Part shown: piece after piece, positions 18,001 to 24,587 of the stretch
Position numbering within the stretch: position 1 is the stretch's first letter
Layout of the letters: each line of letters begins with the position of its first letter
From: Ruminococcus sp.
GTDB lineage: Bacteria; Bacillota; Clostridia; Oscillospirales; Ruminococcaceae
Assembly: GCA_017519415.1 (NCBI GenBank)
Contig: JAFWSI010000047.1
Span: forward strand, 1 to 60,889
Direction: 5' to 3'
Length of the DNA: 60,889 nucleotides
Program-made: the position numbers and the translations under genes
The notes under the pieces: model-generated
What the model saw: the letters and a program-made list of their open reading frames with translations, nothing else
Databases searched by the model: none
Told to the model about the DNA's origin: nothing

Positions 18001-19913
18001 GAGACACAGAGGGTCATGCCTCCGTATCCGTTGCGCAGAGCTGCTACATGATAGAGGAGATAGGCGTATCAAGGTATGTATTCGAGAAGCTTGAAACAGT
18101 TGCGGCGGATACGAATATCAGTGATTATTCGCCTGCTTCGGGCGTATCCCAGACAGCTTCCGCAGTGGCATACTGCGATCTCAGCGGTACTGCGGATCCT
18201 CAGTACAGAGCAGCCTTTACCAACGGCATAAGGCGGTTCGACAAGCTGAGCCATGTGGCTGTGGCACAGAACCGTTTCCCTGCGGCGAATGAGTATTTAA
18301 CAGGTATGAGAGCATCTTACGACAGCTATGTACCTGTATACAACAGAGCGGGCAGCAGGTACAGGATACCGCTCGAGGACATCACCGTAAGCCGTATCAA
18401 TAACAAGGACGAGGTGACCGAGCTGACAACCGCAGAAAAGGCGGCGCTGACATACAGCGGAGCATCAGGCTACAGCGTATCCCTCGTGGAGGAGGACGGC
18501 ACATATTACCTTGAGGTACCAAATACAAGGAATTACGGCCTTACAAGCAGAAGAGTGACCGTTTCAGACGGTACCCACGATACACAGCTGCTTATCCGCT
18601 ATGAGGGAGCAAAGTCCGACGTTAAGAAGTACGTCACACTTATGCAGGATACCGATAATCTCTCCTATTTCGGCGATGATATGGATCCTGCTGCCGATGT
18701 GGTGTTCACAAAGAATGCCGATGACGGCACAATAAGCAGCGATATGTCGGATCCCGACAAGCAGCTCAGGACAGTGGATGCGGGCTACAGGCTCAAGTGT
18801 TGGCAGTACGAGGACGAGGACGGACATCTCACCGATCTTACCTTCAATTCTGAGGAGGAGATACAGGATTTCATCTTCAGCTCCGAGAACGACGGCGTTA
18901 CCACATTTACCTTTGTGGCACAGCTTGAATACAGTCCGAGGACCTCGGCAAAGTTCCTTGTGGGAAGCAATAACGGATTTGACAACAAGTCAAAGAACCA
19001 GAACGGCGCAGATATAAAGAGCAGGATCAACTGGCTCTGCGCAAGAGACGATGACGCAACATATACGTCAAGTCTTGGGCTTGAGCAGAATGGTGTAAGA
19101 AACGGCTATCCTATGGACTGGCGTCTGGCTTCGATCCAGCACTGCACCGAGAGCGACTATCAGAGAGACCTTGCAAACGGCCTTGTTTACAGAGAAGTAT
19201 ATCTGTCGCCTGCTGAAGGCGCTGCAGACTACGATCCCGAGTATCCTACTCCGGTAAAGGGCTATACGGTACTTGATCCCGCAACGGATATGTATACGCT
19301 GTATATCTTTACGGAAGGAAAAGATTCAAAGATACTGATGCCTTCAAACTGTTTCAACCTGTTCCTGAAGGTAAGAAAGATCAGGGATCTTTCGGGACTT
19401 GAATACTGGGATACCTCACAGGTGACCAATATGAAGCAAATGTTCAAGGATATGGCATTGTATTCAAATACTACGGCATCTGCTCCTATAGATATGACTC
19501 CCATACAGAACTGGGATACTTCCAGCGTTACAGATATGGAAGGAATGTTCTATAACTCTAATAGCCAAAGAGTTTACTATACAGGGTTTGATCTGAGCAA
19601 CTGGGATCTTTCAAATGTAAAGAAAATGAATGATATGTTCAGAGGCAGTTACAATACACATTTGTCAGAGATCATGTTCGGCGGAGAGCTTACCAATGTT
19701 CAGACCATGCAGAACATATTTAGTGGTGTTCAAGGGCAGGTCGATGCAGCTGCTCTCATAAGCACATGGAAGCTTAAGGGTTCAAGACTGCTGACTCAGG
19801 GCAATACCGCCAGAAGCACAGGCAAAACGGATATTGCAGGTACTTATACTACCGCAGACGGCGTTACTGTAACGATAAACAGCAGCGGTCAGATGAGTTT
19901 CAGTAATTATTAA
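12021..19913 (+). CDS. Giant SpaA-domain and BspA-like (DUF285) secreted adhesin
   Basis: 2630 residues from a GTG start with AAGGAG 8 bases upstream. A signal peptide covers about residues 1-37. Residues about 110-310 hold a tandem stretch of YLxDxNGxY-like turns. A long all-beta region follows. From about 1260 to 1930 there are five SpaA/Cna-B-type domains, each with an early Lys strand and the G-A-x-F core, most ending in a Y-x-L/F-x-E-x-x-A/P-P-x-G-Y motif, as in isopeptide-stabilised pilins. Residues about 2450-2580 contain repeats of the BspA/DUF285 type (WDTSQVTNMKQMF, WDTSSVTDMEGMF, WDLSNVKKMNDMF). There is no LPxTG-like signal or C-terminal membrane helix, so wall attachment must be indirect. 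It is the last gene of the matrix operon and probably works with the TasA-like fibres in adhesion. Confidence 0.85.
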   Translation: MRTSKDNGLLRLMAFLLCLALTFGNGSLMDSVSAFAEALENESEKYSASIVWRKEDNSGNAENPLVINEEESRREYIYMGVNIKNTSSTPVMPGELKLYLSGLGELKRGGTLNIVSDDPVFAENWELAGYNADADEYTLINKKPISKQVLTTLHWEVNSRDAVGLEDNGGDELESFKRTVTASYEVTRYKRDAEGQLLDEYGNIIDDDGLLRDSSGTAYAAVINGVTYTIEPTDGNDPAYGYLVDANGLYLGTDGEALARITVDRSTGYQLDDNGYLINKNGNYIDKNGNASSVGVAGTPQTAYAVTDADGIVYSGGKPVTGTPQEGEAQSAEPVTVFTGDRTDTNSLEFEYTSKRDNVDIDVKGREVNAIEAEDLNDKYSWYSFDITVTQEKNARGVHDSDLFIELELPENVDVSEISVLDKNGNPVTVVTETVNGQERIGFYDFKNRKGDINSYRTNYRVGILKTEITGSAEDNILKFTGINRVLYNDENKSEYKSTTARTDYENENSEIGTPISVPDYGNQFYDPANISFSKSNGKYENGDHTDPGNNASKKLLSGNLFTGQTITFKLTPSVMKSSRQAAPLSALVNARFTARRVTEIAHPGEAAEIPADTLYDLVVGDDTVGITYADGKGEPRLLDGSEYTIVNVVIPAGICHTSDAEDGVSYHEGDGYEYELFVSSDGGRNYTSAGTGFTSKTEAKTLSVNADAFYVVIKDLDKIVDGKIFTTAVRFKLSNDNAENDLLLRSDETFDEAAARVVNYGFMQMIYEKDGEYYDLAAGTGEFHNSVNGDSVIEDRVNESNRELEEGAYLRRSYSNVFLRTAVTFLSSNTEFRMPLTRGRHWDAGSTGSLDRWYGKVTTKGTITSDNPGPLRKFTIRADIPQYLELRDPSLSSLRDSLVFSGTDLFTKEVFDSSILTSENTTFELITNPDGSRTVKIDFDFSENPLLASAETSVAFSYDVYVEDENPALDRTKPFRVTSYTRLDDDGRKVVLASGNNRGSIYDSHTVKSSASSEIRTSDIALETELTKRVRTDLTNGLYLRNADVRGSTDTEASEYTYRLGVKLHHSDNSSVKEMVIFDKLERYRKDGNDDSGYNTRWQGELRRIDITEAYEALGRPSDVMLYYTTDENAYFTARSEGDIDYAADMVANLTAANGWKPMTSSDNKVWTVPSSETGDVRAFAAVLLTSSDNEVPMEADGDNGYKFNTHIDAVMKAPKVTDDKVNTMAVNAYDALVTVHVNSENNDNESGYFESNPTYVTMLNTLRIKKVDYNRRYKGLLGAEFEVLTDRNSSFTSVQDYRAHANTYAPSELELVEYTVFDESTYLYGKKTLRDLEVDPQGILTLSLAPDFYFLRETKTPVGYEGDLEIYYLIHFDYNGTATLLDTFLDADGDGVLEKCESGAELASGEDGVHGLISVFNKANAVGTAEFTKTDSDTGNALEGAEFRLLCYDDNDEPQPVGVEYDSTEKCYIYSESGNARIVSRSDGKIIIKNIPTGSYALEELSAPTGYTINNQATEFQVRLANIRRDGTIDLTATGQLANVSQIGNAQIRSELRLVKHDENESDAEKNLAGARYALYRLRARTEEDAETDDEEFLAAAKSEIYGWNGRSELSYWEKTAASMVTDVSGSGSLGGILFGTYFLYEELAPTGYKINNNRNNYISSDAAISEGIITVDPASASAHANAADRTFSVTHNDVRKKGKAQVQKLSAADESPLAGARFALLRKLGNTQNPPPDLLNYDPGADNSGFDTVIYHSGSYDFETDSDGWTRVIDNLDWGTYYFKEISAPAGYELSTETREFTISAKTASVTNRIFMNDDQKRGSVMLEKFEKDHHETKLAGAKFRLMEKLSDGSSRSCNVIRLSDGIYRIAEDGESGSTTELVTDAQGLINVSGLEWSLYEFVETVPPAGYATAVVESFSVDRESCGSVIYRMCEEPRAEATILLDKYLSGTEDYSAAFGAPTFIFRITEINNITDRIPVQDGMVYTKYMSFADGDTEGHASVSVAQSCYMIEEIGVSRYVFEKLETVAADTNISDYSPASGVSQTASAVAYCDLSGTADPQYRAAFTNGIRRFDKLSHVAVAQNRFPAANEYLTGMRASYDSYVPVYNRAGSRYRIPLEDITVSRINNKDEVTELTTAEKAALTYSGASGYSVSLVEEDGTYYLEVPNTRNYGLTSRRVTVSDGTHDTQLLIRYEGAKSDVKKYVTLMQDTDNLSYFGDDMDPAADVVFTKNADDGTISSDMSDPDKQLRTVDAGYRLKCWQYEDEDGHLTDLTFNSEEEIQDFIFSSENDGVTTFTFVAQLEYSPRTSAKFLVGSNNGFDNKSKNQNGADIKSRINWLCARDDDATYTSSLGLEQNGVRNGYPMDWRLASIQHCTESDYQRDLANGLVYREVYLSPAEGAADYDPEYPTPVKGYTVLDPATDMYTLYIFTEGKDSKILMPSNCFNLFLKVRKIRDLSGLEYWDTSQVTNMKQMFKDMALYSNTTASAPIDMTPIQNWDTSSVTDMEGMFYNSNSQRVYYTGFDLSNWDLSNVKKMNDMFRGSYNTHLSEIMFGGELTNVQTMQNIFSGVQGQVDAAALISTWKLKGSRLLTQGNTARSTGKTDIAGTYTTADGVTVTINSSGQMSFSNY

Positions 19914-19920
19914 TTATCTT

Positions 19921-19951
19921 ATGCCTCCCGGTTCGCCGGGGGGCATATTTT
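19921..19951 (+). terminator. Rho-independent terminator of the matrix operon
   Basis: ATGCCTCCCGG-TTCG-CCGGGGGGCAT followed by ATTTTCTG, starting 7 bases after the adhesin stop codon. Confidence 0.8.
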
Positions 19952-19963
19952 CTGTCTGAGTGC

Positions 19964-20006
19964 AAAAAAGCGCTGCACCGCGGATATACCGCAGTGCAGC
20001 GCTCAT
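19964..20006 (-). terminator. Rho-independent terminator of the U32-like gene
   Basis: On the minus strand AGCGCTGCAC-TGCGG pairs with CCGCGGTGCAGCGCT, with a T6 tail at 19971-19966. Confidence 0.8.
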
Positions 20007-20025
20007 TCGTATGTACAATCAGTTA

Positions 20026-21492
20026 TTATGCGTCAAAGTAGATAGAACCGTCTTCAAGGCTCTGGAGAACACTTGCGCAGAGCTCCTTCCACTGTGCGAC
20101 CTCAGCCTCATCGTAGGAGATGACCTTCTTAGCCCAGTTGCTGCAGTGTGCGCAGGCATTGGGAGCGGTCTGACCCTCTTCGAGGATGTCATTTACACAG
20201 AGTGAATTTGCACAGTTGTTGTTATTGATGAAGTGCTCAAGGAAGCCGTCAAGCTTCTTGTTGTCAACGTAGAGCTTAGGCAGGTGCATTGTTCTGCCGT
20301 ACTTCATCATAGCCTCGGGCTTGAGCTTCTCCATCCATCTCATGATAGGAGCTCCGGGAGGAGGTCCTACAGGAGGCTCGCCGTTAGGACCCTTTATTGC
20401 CCACGGAGGAGGTCCGCCTGCGCCCATGGGAGGAGCACCTGCACCTGCTGCCCACGGAGGAGGTCCGCCTGCGCCCATGGGAGGAACGCCTGCACCTGCT
20501 GCCCACGGAGGAGGTCCGCCGGCACCCATGGGAGGAACACCTGCACCCCCGGGAGCTGCAAGAGGGTCCTTCTGATCGGGACGTGTGGCTATGGTCTTGG
20601 CCTGGGGCCAATTTACTATATCGAGAAGATTTCCATCATAGGACTCTTCCATGTATGCCTTTATTACCCTGTGGAGGAAATCGGTAGTCCTTGTCCTGTC
20701 GATGAGCTTTACAGAGAAGCTGCTGTTGCCTGTTTCCTCTGCAAGCTCCCTGTAATAGTGTATATCCTCGGGACGTATGAATTCTGCTGTGAGTATGGCT
20801 GCGGGGTCTGTGACCTTCTTGTACGCGCAGTTCACAAGGGAATAGTCCATGGAGAACCTGTCGGGATCGGAATGACCTACGAAGCAGCCGTGGGCAAGGC
20901 GGAAGGGACATTCCCTGAGACAAAGGTTATTGGCTATGACGCGGAGATGAAGGCCTGTATCCCTGTACTGCGTGAGGAGCTGCCTGAGCAGATCGAATCG
21001 TCTGTTGAAGCTGTGATCGAGAGTTATCTCGTCAACTCCCCAGTTGCGCCAGTATTCAATATGCTGTATGGTGGTGGGATAGGCGTAAAGTCCGAGAGTA
21101 ACGGATACGTCACTGAATTCCCGCTTCACGTATTTGATGAGTATGGGTGAATTTATGGTGAAAGCTCTGATACCCATATCGTACATCTGATGTATGAAGC
21201 TGCGGATATGCTTTCCCATTACGGGATCTATCTCGTTCTGATCCATGGAGAGGGGGTTTATGAGGTAGTTGAAGACTATGCCGCGTCTGTTGCATTCCTT
21301 TATGTAGTCCGCAAACTGATCTACGGTGAAATCGGGGATTATGGAGGCAGTACGTCCGCCCGGGAGCCCGTCATGCTTCAGCTTTCCGAAAAAGCCGGTG
21401 ATCGCGTGCTTTTTATCATATTCATCAATGAAATCAAAGAGCTTGTAGTCAAAATTACAGCCGAGGTCAAAAGAAATGGAATCCTGATTCAT
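20026..21492 (-). CDS. U32-like (collagenase/UbiU-related) protein with Pro/Gly repeat insert
   Basis: 488 residues. The N-terminal 300 form a TIM-barrel-like region of the peptidase U32 type, including the strand motif IANNLCLRECPF followed by AHGCFVGH; these closely spaced Cys residues recall the iron-sulfur ligands of UbiU/UbiV and TrhP. Residues about 308-375 are three 17-residue repeats (GAGVPPMGAGGPPPWAA) and a Pro-rich tail. The C terminus adds a Cys cluster (CANSLC and CAHC). The insert is unusual for the family. The gene stands alone with a perfect promoter (21627-21655), a 128-base leader and a strong terminator. Whether it is a protease, an RNA or quinone hydroxylation factor or something else cannot be decided. 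Confidence 0.6.
   Translation of the reverse strand: MNQDSISFDLGCNFDYKLFDFIDEYDKKHAITGFFGKLKHDGLPGGRTASIIPDFTVDQFADYIKECNRRGIVFNYLINPLSMDQNEIDPVMGKHIRSFIHQMYDMGIRAFTINSPILIKYVKREFSDVSVTLGLYAYPTTIQHIEYWRNWGVDEITLDHSFNRRFDLLRQLLTQYRDTGLHLRVIANNLCLRECPFRLAHGCFVGHSDPDRFSMDYSLVNCAYKKVTDPAAILTAEFIRPEDIHYYRELAEETGNSSFSVKLIDRTRTTDFLHRVIKAYMEESYDGNLLDIVNWPQAKTIATRPDQKDPLAAPGGAGVPPMGAGGPPPWAAGAGVPPMGAGGPPPWAAGAGAPPMGAGGPPPWAIKGPNGEPPVGPPPGAPIMRWMEKLKPEAMMKYGRTMHLPKLYVDNKKLDGFLEHFINNNNCANSLCVNDILEEGQTAPNACAHCSNWAKKVISYDEAEVAQWKELCASVLQSLEDGSIYFDA
20395..20551 (-). repeat. Three 51-bp tandem repeats inside the U32-like gene
   Basis: Each unit codes for 17 residues of the form GAGVPPMGAGGPPPWAA. The copies are almost identical at DNA level, suggesting recent expansion by slippage or unequal crossing-over. 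Confidence 0.85.
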
Positions 21493-21626
21493 GTGTTATA
21501 CATCTCCCTTTAAAAATATTATAAGGACGATACACGATATGATTGCTGCGGATATTCGGCGATCTGAGGACAGTCCGTTTATGAGGTCGGTATTTCGTGT
21601 CTGCAAGAATTGGTCCTACATATAGA

Positions 21627-21655
21627 ATTATAACATTTTTGCTGCCCACTGTCAA
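21627..21655 (-). promoter_or_regulatory. Consensus sigma-A promoter of the U32-like gene
   Basis: On the minus strand TTGACA (21655-21650), a 17-base spacer and TATAAT (21632-21627), both hexamers perfect. The start is expected near 21620, leaving a 128-base untranslated leader before 21492. Confidence 0.85.
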
Positions 21656-21728
21656 TGAGCGGCAGCAATTTTATATATCACACAGGGCATGGGAACAAAA
21701 AAGGCATATATTTCATGAGTCAAGACTA

Positions 21729-21757
21729 TTGACACGGAGGAATAAGTGTGATATAAT
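21729..21757 (+). promoter_or_regulatory. Consensus sigma-A promoter of the polymerase/YolD operon
   Basis: TTGACA (21729-21734), a 17-base spacer and TATAAT (21752-21757). Such a perfect promoter needs strong repression, which the adjoining LexA box supplies. Confidence 0.88.
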
Positions 21758-21763
21758 GGTATA

Positions 21764-21775
21764 GAACAAATGTTC
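21764..21775 (+). promoter_or_regulatory. LexA (SOS) box
   Basis: GAACAAATGTTC matches the Gram-positive LexA consensus GAAC-N4-GTTC exactly. It lies at the predicted transcription start, where bound LexA would block RNA polymerase. This makes the Y-family polymerase operon a member of the DNA-damage response. Confidence 0.88.
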
Positions 21776-21791
21776 CGCAAGGAGGCGCGGC

Positions 21792-23294
21792 ATGGAAAAA
21801 ACTTATATAGCTATAGATCTCAAGTCCTTTTATGCTTCCGTGGAATGCGTGGAAAGAGGACTTGACCCGCTGGACGCAAATCTTGTGGTAGCCGATAAAA
21901 GCCGCACAGACAAGACCATATGCCTTGCCGTGTCGCCTTCGCTGAAGTCATACGGCATTCCGGGAAGACCGCGGCTGTTTGAGGTAGTGGCAAAGGCTGA
22001 GGAGATAAACGCTGCCCGCAGGATGAAAGCGCCGCGGCGGAAATTCCGCGGAAGCTCATGCAGCGCAAGGGAGCTTGCAGCGGATCCCTCCCTGGAGCTC
22101 TCATATATCACGGCAGTGCCGAGAATGGCTTGCTACATCGAGTACAGCACACATATATATCAGATATACCTGAAGTACTTTGCTCCGGAGGATATACATG
22201 TATATTCCATAGACGAGGTGTTTATCGACGCGACGGCATATCTTGACACCTATAAAATGACCGCCTATGAGCTGACGATGGCGGTGGTAAGAGACGTACT
22301 GAGCGAAACGCGCATAACCGCTACGGCCGGGATAGGTACTAATCTCTATCTTTGCAAGATAGCTATGGATATAGTCGCAAAGCATATGCCGGCCGACAAG
22401 GACGGAGTGCGCATAGCAGAGCTGGACGAGATGTCCTACAGACGCCTTATGTGGGCGCACCGCCCCATTACGGACTTCTGGCGGGTGGGCAGAGGCTATG
22501 CGGAGAGACTGGAACACTGCGGGATATTCACTATGGGGGATATAGCACGTATGTCTGCTTCGGAGACGGGGGAAAGGACACTGTACAGAATGTTCGGCGT
22601 CAATGCGGAGCTCCTCATCGATCACGCATGGGGCTGGGAATCCTGTACTATTGCGGATATAAAGGCATACCGTCCCGAGACGAACAGTATAAGCTCGGGG
22701 CAGGTGTTGCAGGAGGCTACTCCGTGGGAAACAGCTCGGCTGATAACGTGGGAAATGGCGGATTCGCTTGCCCTCGACCTTGCGGGCAGAGGACTGGTCA
22801 CGGATCAGCTGACGCTTACCGTGGGCTACGACGTGGAAAATCTCCGCAGAGAGGATATAATGCGAAGCTATGAGGGTAGGGTGGTGCCTGACCGATACGG
22901 CAGGCCTGTGCCCGTACACTCCCACGGAACGGCAAATCTTGCCGCTCCCGTGTCCTCATCAAGGCTCATAACTGAGGCGGCTGCGGAGCTCTTTGACCGT
23001 ATTACCGACGGGCTGCTGCTGGTACGCAGACTGACTATATGCGCCAACAGGGTAGTGCTTGCGTCATCGGTGCGCAGGGAGTACCGTCAGCTTGACTTCT
23101 TCACGGATCCTGAAGAGGAAGAGCGCCGTATAAATGCCGAGGAGGCAGAGCTCAGGCGCGAAAATGATCTACAGCAGGCTATGCTCAGAATGAAGGAGCG
23201 CTACGGCAAGAACGCGGTGCTCCGCGGGACCAATTTCTGCGACGGAGCTACCGCACGTTCACGCAATCAGCAGATAGGCGGTCACAGAGCCTGA
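21792..23294 (+). CDS. Y-family DNA polymerase (DinB/UmuC type)
   Basis: 500 residues. The catalytic carboxylates are present in AIDLKSFYASVE (N terminus) and VYSIDEVFID (about residue 140). The helix-hairpin-helix region ITDFWRVGRGYAERLEHCGI is at about 225 and the little-finger domain follows. It is an error-prone translesion polymerase that copies damaged DNA. The length and the following YolD gene are typical of the UvrX/YqjW-like branch of Firmicutes rather than of classical DinB. It has an AAGGAGG ribosome site 6 bases before the ATG, and a LexA box at the promoter. Confidence 0.92.
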   Translation: MEKTYIAIDLKSFYASVECVERGLDPLDANLVVADKSRTDKTICLAVSPSLKSYGIPGRPRLFEVVAKAEEINAARRMKAPRRKFRGSSCSARELAADPSLELSYITAVPRMACYIEYSTHIYQIYLKYFAPEDIHVYSIDEVFIDATAYLDTYKMTAYELTMAVVRDVLSETRITATAGIGTNLYLCKIAMDIVAKHMPADKDGVRIAELDEMSYRRLMWAHRPITDFWRVGRGYAERLEHCGIFTMGDIARMSASETGERTLYRMFGVNAELLIDHAWGWESCTIADIKAYRPETNSISSGQVLQEATPWETARLITWEMADSLALDLAGRGLVTDQLTLTVGYDVENLRREDIMRSYEGRVVPDRYGRPVPVHSHGTANLAAPVSSSRLITEAAAELFDRITDGLLLVRRLTICANRVVLASSVRREYRQLDFFTDPEEEERRINAEEAELRRENDLQQAMLRMKERYGKNAVLRGTNFCDGATARSRNQQIGGHRA

Positions 23295-23334
23295 GCAGCT
23301 GCCAAATCTATCAAGCTTGAAAGGAGACTTCGCC

Positions 23335-23736
23335 ATGTCGGAGCAGTATAATGATATTATCCATATGCCGCATCATGTATCAGTCAGCCGTCCGCAGATG
23401 CCGCGTCGTCATCGTGCGGCGCAGTTTGCACCTTTTGCCGCACTTACGGGCTATGAGGACGCTCTGGACGAATCCGGGCGCCGCACTGACAGCAAAGCTG
23501 AGCTTTGCGATGACGACGCGGCAGAGCTTAACGAAAAAATAAGGCTCCTCGGCGCACGTATCGCCGCAGAGCCCTATTGCGAGGTCACATATTTTGTTCC
23601 CGACAAGCGCAAAAGCGGCGGGAGGTACGTTACCGTAACGGGGAATGTGCGCTTTATCGAGGAGGCCTCGCGGCAGCTGATATTCTGCGGCGGACTGCGC
23701 ATACCCCTTGACGATATAATGAAAATATCCCTGTAA
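23335..23736 (+). CDS. YolD-like family protein
   Basis: 133 residues from the ATG at 23335, which follows AAGGAGA by 8 bases; the TTG at 23317 overlaps that ribosome site and is less likely. Typical YolD features are the N-terminal PRRHRAAQFAPFAALTGYED segment and a compact beta-barrel C terminus ending in a short strand that may bind a partner. YolD proteins regularly sit beside UmuC/UvrX-type polymerases and are thought to act like UmuD as accessory or regulatory subunits. It lies 40 bases downstream of the polymerase and shares its SOS promoter. Confidence 0.85.
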   Translation: MSEQYNDIIHMPHHVSVSRPQMPRRHRAAQFAPFAALTGYEDALDESGRRTDSKAELCDDDAAELNEKIRLLGARIAAEPYCEVTYFVPDKRKSGGRYVTVTGNVRFIEEASRQLIFCGGLRIPLDDIMKISL

Positions 23737-23831
23737 AGAGCAACAGCCCTATCTCTGCCCAATGAGATAAGACTGTCTGATCTGCCCTCTTACAAATGAA
23801 AGGATAGCAAAAAAAGGAATTGGTTACAATA

Positions 23832-23866
23832 TTCACAAAGACCGCCTATAGTCTTTGAGAAGGTTT
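23832..23866 (+). terminator. Possible terminator of the polymerase/YolD operon
   Basis: CAAAGAC (23835-23841) pairs with GTCTTTG across an 8-base loop; a TTTTTT run follows 6 bases after the stem. The gap between stem and T run makes it a weak terminator, so read-through into the next element is possible. Confidence 0.4.
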
Positions 23867-23869
23867 TTT

Positions 23870-24436
23870 ACGATCTCTGCGTGATACTGTTTATGCCCGC
23901 GGTTCCGAGCTACCCCATCAGAACCATCGGGAACAGCAAACCCTTATGCAGGCCGGAATTGTGCAGAGTTCCGTACCTGCGGGTCTGTTGACATAAAAGA
24001 AACCGTTCATCGTGAACGGATATGCCGCAGCTGCGGCGGTATATATCCGCATTAAGCGCTGCGGAGGCGCCCCTGTTATAAAGGGGAGAGTATTTTCGGT
24101 GTGCTGTAACACGGAGCTTTCGCTCATATCAGTGCAGCTGAAACAGATGTGAGCCTGTTCCCGGACGATAGTTCCGACAGCGGGCCCATCGGCATCAACG
24201 GTGGTAAGCCGATGTAAAGGGCGGGGCTGCGGGAGAGGGGCCGCGCTGACCGCTGCCCGCTGAAGGCACTTTTCGTTCGTATTCAGAGGCGTATCGGAGC
24301 CGCCATACGGCAGGTCAGTCCAGCCGCAGCACTTGACGTTCCGGCAAGCCTTTGACAGCAATGATGTGAGCGTTTGCGCAGTTTTGCTGCTGCTCCTGAA
24401 TATCCCATAGCAATCAGGTATTGCTATATTTTCATT
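23870..24436 (+). ncRNA. Candidate large structured non-coding RNA
   Basis: The 851 bp between the YolD and anti-sigma genes hold no convincing protein gene but many hairpins. A 12-bp arm runs 23948-23960 with 23967-23980, with one U-G. Others are CCGTTCA/TGAACGG (24003-24019), an arm near 24018-24048, GCTCATAT/ATGTGAGC (24122-24129 with 24147-24154, one U-G), CATCGGC/GCCGATG (24187-24214) and CGTAT/ATACG near 24290. The G-U pairs exist only on the plus strand; on minus they would be A-C mismatches. The 3' end is a perfect 8-bp hairpin (24407-24427) with a modest T-rich tail. Size and fold density recall large bacterial RNAs such as OLE, GOLLD or ROOL, but no known family was recognised. No promoter was found; it may be read through from the SOS operon. 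Confidence 0.5.
24407..24436 (+). terminator. 3' hairpin of the candidate large RNA
   Basis: ATAGCAAT-CAGGT-ATTGCTAT followed by ATTTTCATT. The stem is perfect but AT-rich and the T tract is interrupted, so it is a weak terminator at best. Confidence 0.45.
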
Positions 24437-24536
24437 ATAAATAAAATATGAATTGATAACAACCTATAAAAGAAATATTTGGTGGACAAAACGAGGAAAA
24501 AACGCCCGTTTTCAACGCTATATGTAGGATTTTTAC

Positions 24537-24586
24537 CAAAAAACAGCCCATACTGCCAAAAACAAAGGCGTAATATGGGCTGTTTT
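24537..24586 (-). terminator. Rho-independent terminator of the sigma/anti-sigma operon
   Basis: On the minus strand AACAGCCCATA (24584-24574) pairs with TATGGGCTGTT (24552-24542) and a T-rich run follows. Confidence 0.75.
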
Positions 24587-24587
24587 A

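Noticed and set aside
16821-18017. 398-residue minus-strand frame inside the giant adhesin gene
   Set aside because: No domain, no ribosome site; shadow of the adhesin with regular codon pattern.
20233-21150. 305-residue plus-strand frame antisense to the U32-like gene
   Set aside because: Shadow frame with repeated SACAHGR-type peptides that mirror the repeat DNA.
23918-24361. 147-residue minus-strand frame in the 24-kb gap
   Set aside because: TTG start without a ribosome site, odd composition and full overlap with many hairpins; a structured RNA explains the sequence better.
23870-24436. Group II intron or retron remnant
   Set aside because: No domain V-like 34-nt hairpin and no reverse transcriptase gene nearby.
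24435-24463. Minus-strand promoter TTGTTA-17-TATAAT pointing into the structured region
   Set aside because: It is a fair match, but G-U pairs in the helices favour the plus strand. An antisense transcript cannot be excluded.
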